Shown here in pieces: positions 1 to 8,710 of a stretch of 64,000 nucleotides of DNA (position 1 is its first letter; the number at the start of each line of letters is the position of its first letter). Below the pieces are notes generated by a model, which was given only the letters and a program-made list of their open reading frames with translations, was not told the DNA's origin and ran no database searches. Position numbers and translations under genes: made by a program. The stretch is from Polaribacter septentrionalilitoris (lineage in GTDB: Bacteria > Bacteroidota > Bacteroidia > Flavobacteriales > Flavobacteriaceae): the NCBI RefSeq assembly GCF_009832745.1, contig NZ_VRMJ01000041.1:439001-503000 (forward strand). The letters run 5' to 3'.

Positions 1-979
1 CAAATTGTGAAGTTAAGATGTTACCTTCAACTTCAGAAAAGTTTACAGAAACTCTCGTAGGTATAAAACCAAAAATCTGACCTCTAGCACTTATATTGTG
101 AAAAGTAGAAACTGATTTTTGTAAAACTTTGTCTTGCCAATTTGTATTTGCATTTCCTAATAAACCAGCATCTCCTGGTCTTCTTTGATTTATAATTTGT
201 CTAAAAGCATCTGCATTAAAAACATTAATTCTGTCTCTAATTTCACCAAAATTCATTTGGTAGTCATAATCTAATGAAAACTCTTTTCTACCTTTTTTAG
301 TTGTAATAATAATTACACCATTTGCACCCCTTGCTCCATAAATAGCTGTAGCAGATGCATCTTTTAAGACAGAGAAAGACTCAATATCATTTGGGTTAAT
401 ACTATTTAAGTCAACGCCAGATAATGGTAAACCATTAATAACGATTAAAGGATCGTTAGAAGCGTTTAAAGATGAACCACCACGAATTCTGATTTCAGAG
501 CCAGAGCCAGGAGCACCACTTGTAACAATATTAACACCAGAAACTCTACCGCTTATAAGGTTTTCTGCAGTTACAATGTTACCTTTTGTCATTTCTTTAG
601 CTGTAATAGCCTCTATAGAACCTGTAGCATCTTTTACGGTTGTTGTACCATAACCTACAACAACTATTTCATCTAATTGTTCTGAAGATTCATCCAATTC
701 AACTGTAATGTTGAAGTTTGTTCCTATAGTGATTTCTTTGTTCGCAAAACCTAAATATCTAAAAACAAGTACATCACCAGTGTTTACTTTTTCTAAAGAA
801 AAGTTTCCATCGAAGTCAGTTTGAGTACCTTTAGTAGTACTCTTTACCACTACACTAACTCCAGGCAAAGGTTCGCCTGTAGCTTTTTCTTTTACAACAC
901 CTTTTATTGTTTGTTGAGCAAACATTGTAAATGATGAAGTCAAAAGAATTCCAATTAACAATAATTTAAATTTTTTCAT
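1..979 (-). CDS. SusC-like TonB-dependent outer-membrane receptor, partial (3' end beyond window)
   Basis: Reading from the ATG at 979 leftwards gives an open frame to the window edge, about 326 residues. It has a signal peptide ending near FAQQ. A carboxypeptidase-D-like domain follows, with the typical stretch from TIKGVV to TDFDG. Then comes the TonB-box-like EIVVVGYG and the plug domain, with IRIRGGSSL, LSGVDLNSINPNDIES and GARGANGVI. These are classic SusC landmarks. The C-terminal barrel and any SusD lie outside the window. The gene is divergent from a LacI regulator next to maltose genes, so it probably imports malto-oligosaccharides. The family call is sure; the substrate is inferred from neighbours. 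Confidence 0.93.
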   Translation of the reverse strand, partial: MKKFKLLLIGILLTSSFTMFAQQTIKGVVKEKATGEPLPGVSVVVKSTTKGTQTDFDGNFSLEKVNTGDVLVFRYLGFANKEITIGTNFNITVELDESSEQLDEIVVVGYGTTTVKDATGSIEAITAKEMTKGNIVTAENLISGRVSGVNIVTSGAPGSGSEIRIRGGSSLNASNDPLIVINGLPLSGVDLNSINPNDIESFSVLKDASATAIYGARGANGVIIITTKKGRKEFSLDYDYQMNFGEIRDRINVFNADAFRQIINQRRPGDAGLLGNANTNWQDKVLQKSVSTFHNISARGQIFGFIPTRVSVNFSEVEGNILTSQF

Positions 980-1046
980 GTATAATTTGTTAAATAATAA
1001 CTGTAAATTTGATTTGGAGTTAACAATAAATTCACATTCCACTTAG

Positions 1047-1076
1047 TAAAGATATAGTGTAAATCTGTATTTTCAA
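1047..1076 (-). promoter_or_regulatory. Candidate promoter of the divergent susC
   Basis: On the minus strand, TTG at 1076-1074 is followed after 19 nt by TATCTTTA at 1054-1047. This matches the Bacteroidota -33/-7 pattern (TTTG, 19-21 nt, TAnnTTTG) except for the last base. It lies about 70 nt before the susC start at 979. Confidence 0.4.
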
Positions 1077-1089
1077 TATTAAAAAAGTT

Positions 1090-1105
1090 ACGAAATCGGT
1101 TTCGT
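1090..1105. promoter_or_regulatory. LacI-type operator candidate between susC and lacI
   Basis: The 16-mer ACGAAATCGGTTTCGT is an almost perfect palindrome (ACGAAA/TTTCGT arms), the form bound by LacI-family dimers. It sits 14 bp upstream of the candidate susC -33 box and 74 bp before the lacI start. It could therefore control susC, lacI, or both. A position upstream of -33 would also fit an activator role. Confidence 0.5.
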
Positions 1106-1178
1106 GTTAATAACTTTTTTTTAAGAATTATTATTATATTAACATAAAATAACATCAAATTTTATCTTTTAATAAAAA

Positions 1179-2201
1179 ATGAAGCAAAAAATTACCATTA
1201 AAACAATTGCTAAAGAATTGGGAGTTTCTACATCAACTGTATCAAAGGCTTTAAAAGATAGTCATGAGATTAGCCAAGAAACAAAAGAAAAAATACAAGC
1301 TTATGCCAACTTATACAATTACAAACCCAACCATTTAGCATTACAGCTTCGCAATCAAAAGACAAAAGTAATTGGTGTTATTTTACCCAAAATAGTACAT
1401 CATTTTTTTTCTACTGTGATTAAAGGTATTGAAGATGGTGCTAACGAAAAAGGGTATCACATAATGGTTTGTTTTTCAAATGAATCTTACCAAAAAGAAG
1501 TAGAAACTTTAAAGGTATTATCTAATGGAAGTGTAGACGGAATTATTGTTTCGATAGCAAGTGAAACACTTGAAAATAAGGATTTTAATCATTTTAAAGG
1601 TTTGGTTTCGGAAGAAATTCCTTTAGTGCTTTTTGATAGAGTTGTTGATGATATTTTATGTGATAAAGTAGTTGTAGATGATGTAAGTGCTGGCTATAAA
1701 GCAACAAAACATTTATTAGATAGTGGAAGAAAAAATATAGCTTTAATTACTACTCCAGATCATGTTAATGTAGGGGCTCTGAGAAGACAAGGTTATGAAA
1801 AAGCTTTGATTGAATCATATATTAAAAAAGATAGTAATCTCATTGTAAAGATTGACGAAAAACAAGATATAACGCCGCAAATAGAGAAGGTTTTTGAATC
1901 TGATATTGATGGTGTTTTTGCTGTAAACGAAATTTATGCGGCAAAAACAATGAGAATAGCAAAAAGAAAAGGTGTGAAAGTGCCTGAAGACCTTGCAGTT
2001 ATTGGTTTTACAGATGGTTTGATTTCTGAATATTCTTCACCATCAATCACAACAATTGCGCAACATGGCTTTACTATGGGAAGGCAAGCAGTTGAATTGT
2101 TGATTGAGAGAATTGAAAAAGAATCTGAAACAATAAAACCAAAAAAGATTGTGATTTCTAGTGATTTAAAGTTGCGAGAATCTACGAAAACGTCGTCGTA
2201 A
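1179..2201 (+). CDS. LacI-family transcriptional regulator of the alpha-glucan locus
   Basis: This 340-residue protein has the usual LacI family length. The N-terminal helix-turn-helix is intact (IKTIAKELGVSTSTVSKALK, then the hinge-helix region YKPNHLALQLRN). A periplasmic-binding-protein-like effector domain follows, including VIGVILP, DGIIVS, LVLFDR, VFAVNE and AVIGFTDG. It is divergent from susC and precedes the maltose-uptake genes, so it probably senses a maltodextrin or derived sugar and controls both. The 3' end of the gene overlaps the first of two operator-like repeats. Start: the only ATG before the HTH. The family is certain; ligand and sign of regulation are inferred. Confidence 0.92.
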   Translation: MKQKITIKTIAKELGVSTSTVSKALKDSHEISQETKEKIQAYANLYNYKPNHLALQLRNQKTKVIGVILPKIVHHFFSTVIKGIEDGANEKGYHIMVCFSNESYQKEVETLKVLSNGSVDGIIVSIASETLENKDFNHFKGLVSEEIPLVLFDRVVDDILCDKVVVDDVSAGYKATKHLLDSGRKNIALITTPDHVNVGALRRQGYEKALIESYIKKDSNLIVKIDEKQDITPQIEKVFESDIDGVFAVNEIYAAKTMRIAKRKGVKVPEDLAVIGFTDGLISEYSSPSITTIAQHGFTMGRQAVELLIERIEKESETIKPKKIVISSDLKLRESTKTSS

Positions 2202-2242
2202 CTTTTTATTACTTTTCTTACTTTTACGAAAACGTCGTCGTA
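2183..2242. promoter_or_regulatory. Two direct copies of a LacI-operator-like 18-mer
   Basis: TACGAAAACGTCGTCGTA occurs exactly at 2183-2200 and again at 2225-2242, a 42-bp period (about four helical turns). Each copy is a pseudo-palindrome (ACGA/TCGT ends, central ACGT) and shares ACGAAA with the candidate operator at 1090. The first copy overlaps the lacI stop codon; the second is 41 bp upstream of the -7 box at 2283. These are probable binding sites for the adjacent LacI protein. Confidence 0.5.
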
Positions 2243-2282
2243 GATTTTTTACTTGTTTTTTATCAAATTCAAAGAAATAGTA

Positions 2283-2290
2283 TATCTTTG
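2283..2290 (+). promoter_or_regulatory. Candidate -7 box for the maltose operon
   Basis: TATCTTTG matches TAnnTTTG exactly and lies about 95 nt before the transporter start. No good TTTG -33 box is found 19-21 nt upstream, which would fit an activator-dependent promoter. Confidence 0.4.
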
Positions 2291-2353
2291 TTACATATTT
2301 ACGATTTATCAATAGATTTCATTCCACACTTAATAATTGATAAGTCTAAACAC

Positions 2354-2386
2354 TTATCGTAGTATTCATTAAAATAATTACGATAA
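2354..2386 (+). promoter_or_regulatory. Inverted repeat over the translation start of the MFS gene
   Basis: TTATCGTA (2354-2361) and TACGATAA (2379-2386) are perfect 8-bp complements. The second arm reaches the A of the ATG at 2386. In RNA this hairpin would sit on the ribosome-loading region. It may instead be a protein site; no direct evidence decides. Confidence 0.3.
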
Positions 2387-3732
2387 TGCAAAAGCGTAAA
2401 TTAAGCTTCTGGCAAATCTGGAACATGAGTTTTGGATTTTTAGGAATTCAAATGGGGTTTGCCCTACAAAATGCAAACGCAAGTAGGATTTTACAAATTT
2501 TTGGAGCAGATGTCCACGAACTTTCTTGGTTTTGGATTATAGCACCTTTAATGGGATTGATTGTTCAACCTATTATTGGTCATTATAGTGATAAAACTTG
2601 GGGGCGTTTTGGGAGAAGAAAACCATACTTTTTAATTGGTGCTATATTAGCATCTATTGGTTTGGTATTGATGCCACAGGCAGATATTTTCATTGCCTTT
2701 TTACCAGCTTTATGGGTTGGTGCAGGTTTTTTAATGATTATGGATGCTTCTTTTAACATTGCTATGGAGCCTTTTAGAGCTTTAGTAGGAGATAATTTAA
2801 GAACAGATCAAAGAACTTTAGGATTTAGCGTACAAACTGCTTTAATTGGTTTTGGAGCAGTAGTTGGGTCATGGTTACCTTATGCATTAACAAATTGGTT
2901 TGGTGTTTCTAACAAAACATCACAAGGAATTGTTCCTGATAATCTAATTTGGTCTTTTATTATTGGTGCAGCTATCTTAATTATTTCAATTTTAGTTACG
3001 GTTACTTCAACCTCAGAGTATTCTCCAGAAGAATTGGCAAGTTTTGACAATGATTCTGATGAGGCTACAGAAGAAGAAAGTTCAAGTTTGATGGATATTT
3101 TTGAAGATTTCAGAAAAATGCCAACAACAATGCGTCAATTAAGTTGGGTGCAGTTCTTTTCTTGGTTTGGACTTTTTGGAATGTGGGTTTTTGCTACGCC
3201 AGCCATTGCGCAACATATTTATGGTTTGCCGCATACAGACAGTAGTAGTACTTCTTATCAAGATGCAGGAGATTGGGTTGGAATTCTTTTCGGAATTTAC
3301 AATTTAGTTTCAGCTTTTTATGCCTTTGCTTTACCATATATCGCAAAACAACTAGGAAGAAAGAAAACGCATTCAATATCACTTATTATTGGAGGTTTAG
3401 GACTTTTATCAATTTACATCATGCCAGATAAAAATTGGTTGATTGTTTCTATGGTAGGAGTAGGAATTGCTTGGGCAAGTATTTTAGCAATGCCTTATGC
3501 AATTTTAGCAGGTTCTATATCAGCTAAAAAAATGGGAGTTTATATGGGGATTTTTAATTTCTTTATCGTAATTCCTCAGATTATCAATGCATTAATTGGT
3601 GGTCCGTTAGTAAAATATGCTTATAATAATGAGGCAATATTTGCTTTGGTTATTAGCGGTATTAGTTTCTTAATTGCTGCAGCCTTAGTCTACAAAGTAA
3701 AAGATGTAGATGATGTAGTAAAATCAAATTAA
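2386..3732 (+). CDS. MFS sugar transporter (SLC45-like, probable maltose importer)
   Basis: A polytopic inner-membrane protein of 448 residues with about 12 hydrophobic segments and no cleavable signal. The first loop carries the MFS signature as GHYSDKTWGRFGRRKPY. The acidic central loop (around SPEELASFDNDSDEATEEE) separates the two halves. The sequence style matches the SLC45/sucrose-maltose branch found beside GH65 in Bacteroidota. One base separates its stop from pgmB, indicating an operon. Inferred role: bring maltose or short maltodextrins into the cytosol for the GH65 phosphorylase. Family strong; substrate inferred from context. Confidence 0.88.
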   Translation: MQKRKLSFWQIWNMSFGFLGIQMGFALQNANASRILQIFGADVHELSWFWIIAPLMGLIVQPIIGHYSDKTWGRFGRRKPYFLIGAILASIGLVLMPQADIFIAFLPALWVGAGFLMIMDASFNIAMEPFRALVGDNLRTDQRTLGFSVQTALIGFGAVVGSWLPYALTNWFGVSNKTSQGIVPDNLIWSFIIGAAILIISILVTVTSTSEYSPEELASFDNDSDEATEEESSSLMDIFEDFRKMPTTMRQLSWVQFFSWFGLFGMWVFATPAIAQHIYGLPHTDSSSTSYQDAGDWVGILFGIYNLVSAFYAFALPYIAKQLGRKKTHSISLIIGGLGLLSIYIMPDKNWLIVSMVGVGIAWASILAMPYAILAGSISAKKMGVYMGIFNFFIVIPQIINALIGGPLVKYAYNNEAIFALVISGISFLIAAALVYKVKDVDDVVKSN

Positions 3733-3733
3733 A

Positions 3734-4390
3734 ATGACAAAAGGATTTATATTCGATTTGGATGGTGTAATCGTAGACACTGCCAAATATCACTACTTAG
3801 CTTGGAAAAAGCTAGCCAACGAATTAGGTTTCGAATTTACAAAAGAACAAAATGAATTATTTAAAGGCGTAAGTAGAAAACGTTGTTTAGATATTTTATT
3901 AAATGATATTGGTAAAATAGAACACACACAAAAACAATTTGATACTTGGATGATCACTAAAAATGAAGATTATCTAGAGTATATTGAAAAGATGGATGAA
4001 TCTGAGATTCTCCCAGATGTTCCTAAGGTTTTAGCATTTTTAAAAGAGAATGATGTTCCAATAGCTTTAGGTTCAGCAAGTAAAAACGCACAACCAATTT
4101 TAGAAAAGGTAGGTTTACTGCATTATTTTGATACCATAGTAGATGGTAATAATGTTACAAAAGCAAAACCAGATCCAGAAGTTTTTCTCTTAGCAGCAAA
4201 ACAGTTGGGGGTAAAATCTAACGATTGTGTAGTTTTTGAAGATGCTGTAGCTGGTGTAGAAGCCGCAAACACAGCGCAAATGATAAGTATAGGTATAGGA
4301 GATGAAAATGTATTGTCTGAAGCTAAATATAATTTTACAGACTTTACACAAATCAGTACCGATTTTATTACAACATTAATAGAAAATTAA
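3734..4390 (+). CDS. pgmB: Beta-phosphoglucomutase (HAD superfamily)
   Basis: This 218-residue cytosolic enzyme converts beta-glucose-1-phosphate to glucose-6-phosphate. The HAD nucleophile motif is FDLDGVIVDT with Asp8 and Asp10. LGSASKN (motif II), KAKPDPEVF (motif III) and VVFEDAVAGVEAA (motif IV) are all present. It lies between the transporter and the GH65 gene with 1-nt gaps on both sides. That is the classic maltose-phosphorylase pairing, because inverting GH65 enzymes release beta-Glc-1-P. Length is normal for PgmB. Confidence 0.94.
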   Translation: MTKGFIFDLDGVIVDTAKYHYLAWKKLANELGFEFTKEQNELFKGVSRKRCLDILLNDIGKIEHTQKQFDTWMITKNEDYLEYIEKMDESEILPDVPKVLAFLKENDVPIALGSASKNAQPILEKVGLLHYFDTIVDGNNVTKAKPDPEVFLLAAKQLGVKSNDCVVFEDAVAGVEAANTAQMISIGIGDENVLSEAKYNFTDFTQISTDFITTLIEN

Positions 4391-4391
4391 G

Positions 4392-6698
4392 ATGAATCAA
4401 GATTATATAAAACCAAACGCTTGGTCAATTCTCGAAGAAGGATTTGATGCAGCAATGGTAAAATCTTCAGAAAGTTTGTTCAGTATTGGTAATGGAGCCA
4501 TGGGACAACGTGCCAATTTTGAAGAAAAATACTCAGGAGAAACATTTCAAGGAAGTTATATTGCAGGAGTTTATTATCCTGATAAAACACGTGTTGGATG
4601 GTGGAAAAACGGATATCCAGAATATTTTGCAAAAGTTTTAAATGCACCTAGTTGGATAGGAATTAACGTTAAAATTAATGACGAAGAATTAGATTTAAAT
4701 ACCTGTAAATCCGTTTCAAAATTTAAAAGAGAACTGAACATGAAAGAAGGTTGGTTGTCTCGAAGTTTTGAAGCTGAATTACAAAATGGAACACAAATAG
4801 AAGTAAAAACAAAACGTTTTTTAAGCTTAGAGTTAGATGAAGTGGGTGCAATTAGTTATGCAGTAACTCCATTAAATTCAGATGCAAAAATTACATTTTC
4901 ACCATATTTAGATGCTGGTATTACCAATGAAGATACCAACTGGGATGACCAATTTTGGGATGTATTAGAAGTATCTCAAAACAATCAGCAATCGTTTATA
5001 CAAGCACGTACAATGAAAACTGATTTCTACACGTGTACTTTTATGGAATCTCGTTTGTTTATTGATGGTAAAGAAGTAATAACTGGTTGTAATAATCAAA
5101 AAACAGATAAATCTTCATCTTGCACATATCAACAAGAAATCAAACATAATCAAACATATACCATTCATAAATTTGGAGGGTATGTGGTAGATAGAAATCA
5201 CCATAAAAATGAATTAGTTGCTGCAGCAAAAGAAGTTTTAAATAATGCTGTAAATTTTGGTTTTGAAGCATTGTTAGAAATGCAAAAGCAATCTTGGGCA
5301 AAAATTTGGAAAATGTCAGACATCACTATAGAGGGTGATGTAAAAGCGCAACAAGGTATTCGTTTTAATATTTTTCAATTAAACCAAACCTATTTAGGTA
5401 CAGATGCTACCTTAAATATTGGTCCAAAAGGATTTACAGGAGAGAAATATGGAGGAAGTACCTATTGGGATACTGAGGCATATTGTATTCCTTTTTATAT
5501 GGCAACCAAAGACCAATCTGTAGCTAGAACTTTATTAGAATACAGATACAAACATTTAGATAAAGCTATAGAAAATGCTGCAAAACTTGGATTTACAAAT
5601 GGTGCAGCATTGTATCCAATGGTAACTATGAATGGTGAAGAATGTCACAATGAATGGGAAATTACTTTTGAAGAAATCCATAGAAATGGAGCCATTGCTT
5701 TTGCTATTTATAACTATCACAGATTTACCGAAGATTACTCATACATTCCAGAAAAAGGATTGGAAGTTTTAATAGGTATTGCTCGTTTTTGGCATCAAAG
5801 AGTTAATTTTTCTACTGATAAAAACAAGTACGTAATGTTGGGTGTAACAGGTCCTAATGAGTACGAAAACAACGTTAATAATAATTGGTACACAAACTAC
5901 ATTGCAAAATGGTGTATTGAGTATGCTCTAGAAAATATTGATATTGTAAAAACTGATCACATTTCAGATTATATCAGAATTAAAGAGAAAGCCAATTTTA
6001 CGGATGATGAATTAAAATCTTGGAAAAAAGTAGCTGACAATATGTATTTTCCATATTCAGAAAAACATAACGTTTTCTTACAACAAGATGGCTTTTTAGA
6101 CAAAGAATTGATTACAGTTGCAGATTTAGACAAATCTCAAAGACCAATCAATCAAAAATGGAGTTGGGATCGTATTTTACGTTCACCATATATCAAACAA
6201 GCAGATACCTTACAAGGATTTTACATGTTCGAAGATCATTTTTCTGATGCTGAATTAGAACGTCATTTCGACTTTTATGAGCCATTTACCGTTCACGAAA
6301 GCTCTTTATCTCCATGTGTGCACAGTATTCAGGCAGCTAAATTAGATAGAATGGAGCAAGCTTACGAATTCTATTTGCGTACTTCTCGTTTAGATTTAGA
6401 CGATTACAATCACGAAGTAGAAGAAGGATTGCACATTACGTCTATGGCAGGAACTTGGATGAGTATTGTAGAAGGTTTTGGTGGAATGAGAGTTGTAAAT
6501 AACATGCTGTCTTTTAATCCTAAAATTCCTAAAGAATGGAATTCGTATTCATTTAAAGTGAATTTTAGAAACCATACTATCAATGTAAATGTGCAACAAG
6601 AGCAAACATTTTTTGAGGTAGAAGGTACATCAGAGATCAAAATTTTGGTGAAAGGAGAGTTAAAAACAGTATATCCAAATAACTTAGAAACAGTTTAA
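4392..6698 (+). CDS. GH65 disaccharide phosphorylase, probably maltose phosphorylase
   Basis: A 768-residue cytosolic protein with no signal peptide; typical GH65 length. It has the N-terminal beta-sandwich (YIKPNAWSILEEGFD, GNGAMGQRANFEE) and the (alpha/alpha)6 catalytic core. The active-site block ECHNEWEITFEEIHRNG spans about residues 418-434, and KQADTLQGFY lies near residue 600. GH65 members phosphorolyse maltose, trehalose or kojibiose to glucose and beta-Glc-1-P. Coupling to pgmB and amylases favours maltose. Exact disaccharide specificity cannot be read from sequence alone. Confidence 0.92.
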   Translation: MNQDYIKPNAWSILEEGFDAAMVKSSESLFSIGNGAMGQRANFEEKYSGETFQGSYIAGVYYPDKTRVGWWKNGYPEYFAKVLNAPSWIGINVKINDEELDLNTCKSVSKFKRELNMKEGWLSRSFEAELQNGTQIEVKTKRFLSLELDEVGAISYAVTPLNSDAKITFSPYLDAGITNEDTNWDDQFWDVLEVSQNNQQSFIQARTMKTDFYTCTFMESRLFIDGKEVITGCNNQKTDKSSSCTYQQEIKHNQTYTIHKFGGYVVDRNHHKNELVAAAKEVLNNAVNFGFEALLEMQKQSWAKIWKMSDITIEGDVKAQQGIRFNIFQLNQTYLGTDATLNIGPKGFTGEKYGGSTYWDTEAYCIPFYMATKDQSVARTLLEYRYKHLDKAIENAAKLGFTNGAALYPMVTMNGEECHNEWEITFEEIHRNGAIAFAIYNYHRFTEDYSYIPEKGLEVLIGIARFWHQRVNFSTDKNKYVMLGVTGPNEYENNVNNNWYTNYIAKWCIEYALENIDIVKTDHISDYIRIKEKANFTDDELKSWKKVADNMYFPYSEKHNVFLQQDGFLDKELITVADLDKSQRPINQKWSWDRILRSPYIKQADTLQGFYMFEDHFSDAELERHFDFYEPFTVHESSLSPCVHSIQAAKLDRMEQAYEFYLRTSRLDLDDYNHEVEEGLHITSMAGTWMSIVEGFGGMRVVNNMLSFNPKIPKEWNSYSFKVNFRNHTINVNVQQEQTFFEVEGTSEIKILVKGELKTVYPNNLETV

Positions 6699-6708
6699 TA
6701 GAATTATT

Positions 6709-8646
6709 ATGAAACTTTTCAGAAACATTTTGTCGTTATTATTATTCATAGCTTTATTTTTTTCGTGTAAAAATGAAGAATCATTAAAAAATGTTTCTGA
6801 AGTTTCTGTTTCTAACACTACTTTAGAAAGAGTTGAGCCTCCACACTGGTGGATAGGTTTTGAGAACAACACACTACAGTTATTAGTTAAAGATGACAAT
6901 ATTGGTGTTTCTAAACCAAGTATAAATTATCGAGGTCTAACTATCGATAAATTTCACACAGCAAGAAGCAAAAATTATTTATTTATTGATATAACAATTG
7001 ATGAAACTGCAAAAGCTGGAAAATTTGATATCACCTTTACATTTGATGACAATTCTAAAAAAACACATACTTACGAGTTAAAAAATAGAGAAAAATCAGC
7101 AGAATCTTATAAAGGTTTTGATAGTTCTGATGCCATTTATTTAATCACTCCAGATCGTTTTGCAAATGCGGATGAATCTAATGATATCAACAAAAAGTTA
7201 AAAGATCAATCTTTAGACAGAACAGATGGTTACAAACGTCATGGAGGAGATTTACAAGGGATTACCAATCACGTAGATTACATTTCAGACTTAGGTTTTA
7301 CGGCTGTTTGGCCAACCCCAGTATTAACAAACAACATGCCTCGTGGTTCTTATCACGGTTACGCAATTACAGATTATTATCAAGTTGATCCACGTTTTGG
7401 AACAATGGAAGATTACAAAAAATTAGCTGATGAATTACGTAAAAAAGACATGAAATTGATTATGGACCAAGTAGCCAATCACTGTGGATTAGAACATTGG
7501 TGGATGAAAGATTTGCCTTTTGATGATTGGGTTAATGATCAAGAATATTATGAGAAAAACAAAGAGAATTGGAATCAAAAAATTGTAAATAGATCCAATC
7601 ATAGAAGAACTACAAATCAAGATTTGTATGCTTCAGATGCTGATAAAAAAGGAAATAACGAAGGTTGGTTTGTAGAAACCATGCCAGATTTAAATCAACG
7701 TAATCCTTTTTTAGCCAATTACATCATTCAAAATTCAATTTGGTGGATAGAAACCTTAGGTTTGGGTGGAATTCGTCAAGACACGTATCCTTATCCAGAT
7801 AAAGAATTTATGAGTAATTGGGCAGGAGCCATTATGAAAGAATATCCAAATTTTTCTATTGTTGGTGAAGAATGGAGTTACAATCCGTTATTGGTGGGGT
7901 ATTGGCAAACAGGCGCAAAGAATAAAGATGGTTATGAGTCTAACTTAAAATCTACTATGGATTTTCCCATGCAAAAAGCCATTATTGATGGGATTAATGA
8001 GGATGAATATTGGGGAACAGGTTTAGTGAAAATCTATGAAGGTTTGGCAAACGATTTTCATTACTCAACTCCAAAAGATATTATGGTTTTTTTAGATAAT
8101 CATGATGAAGGAAGAATGTTTACAGCTTTAAATGAGGATGTAACCAAAGCAAAAATGGCTTTAAGTTACATGCTAATGATGCCAAGAATTCCTCAAGTTT
8201 ATTATGGTACAGAAATTCTAATGGATGATACTGCAAATCATGGAGATCATGGATTAATTAGAACTGATTTCCCTGGAGGATGGAATGGTGATCAAGTAAA
8301 TGCATTTACTGGAGCAGGTCTTTCTAAAGACAAAAAAGAAATGCAAAATTTTGTAAAATCCATTTTAAATTATCGTAAAAATAGCGCCGCAATTCAAGGT
8401 GGAAAAACCATCCATTTTGCACCATTTATGGGAACATACTTTTTGTTTAGAGTAAAAGGAGATGAAACAGTAGTGCACATCATTAATAAAAATGAAAAGC
8501 CAATTACTATTGATTTAAAACGTTATGCAGAAGTTGGTTTAGAAGGAAAAACGTTAAAAAACATCATCACAGGTGAAGCCTTTTTATGGAAAGATGCTAT
8601 TCAGCTGTCAGAAAAAGGAAGTATTATTTTAACCACGAAACATTAA
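6709..8646 (+). CDS. GH13 alpha-amylase/neopullulanase-type lipoprotein (SusA-like)
   Basis: A 645-residue protein with a lipobox (Cys20). An N-terminal cyclomaltodextrinase-type beta domain (WWIGFENNTLQLLVK) comes before the GH13 barrel. Region I is DQVANHCG (Asp253). Region II is GIRQDTYP, with Arg356 and nucleophile Asp358. Region III is VGEEW (Glu387), and region IV is LDNHDEGR (His465-Asp466). All catalytic residues are present. It probably hydrolyses pullulan, starch fragments or cyclodextrins in the periplasm or at the cell surface. It lies 10 nt after GH65 in the same operon. Confidence 0.93.
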   Translation: MKLFRNILSLLLFIALFFSCKNEESLKNVSEVSVSNTTLERVEPPHWWIGFENNTLQLLVKDDNIGVSKPSINYRGLTIDKFHTARSKNYLFIDITIDETAKAGKFDITFTFDDNSKKTHTYELKNREKSAESYKGFDSSDAIYLITPDRFANADESNDINKKLKDQSLDRTDGYKRHGGDLQGITNHVDYISDLGFTAVWPTPVLTNNMPRGSYHGYAITDYYQVDPRFGTMEDYKKLADELRKKDMKLIMDQVANHCGLEHWWMKDLPFDDWVNDQEYYEKNKENWNQKIVNRSNHRRTTNQDLYASDADKKGNNEGWFVETMPDLNQRNPFLANYIIQNSIWWIETLGLGGIRQDTYPYPDKEFMSNWAGAIMKEYPNFSIVGEEWSYNPLLVGYWQTGAKNKDGYESNLKSTMDFPMQKAIIDGINEDEYWGTGLVKIYEGLANDFHYSTPKDIMVFLDNHDEGRMFTALNEDVTKAKMALSYMLMMPRIPQVYYGTEILMDDTANHGDHGLIRTDFPGGWNGDQVNAFTGAGLSKDKKEMQNFVKSILNYRKNSAAIQGGKTIHFAPFMGTYFLFRVKGDETVVHIINKNEKPITIDLKRYAEVGLEGKTLKNIITGEAFLWKDAIQLSEKGSIILTTKH

Positions 8647-8656
8647 TAAAGATTCA

Positions 8657-8702
8657 ATGTCATTTCGAGTGATTTTGAGGAACGAAAAATTGTATCGAGA
8701 AA
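8657..8702. repeat. Dispersed flavobacterial intergenic repeat
   Basis: The stretch TGTCATTTCGAGTGATTTTG to TTGTATCGAGA resembles a short imperfect palindromic element scattered between genes in many flavobacterial genomes (recognised from memory, not searched). It separates the GH13 and esterase genes. It also creates a false in-frame ATG at 8657 that would add 18 residues before the real signal peptide. Confidence 0.5.
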
Positions 8703-8710
8703 TTTTAATC

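Noticed and set aside
3194..3382. Minus-strand ORF of 62 residues inside the MFS gene
   Set aside because: It is fully within a strongly conserved plus-strand transporter gene, has no family features and reads like a shadow frame.
8657..8710. Upstream start for the esterase
   Set aside because: Those codons come from a dispersed intergenic repeat and would put 18 charged residues before a clean lipoprotein signal.
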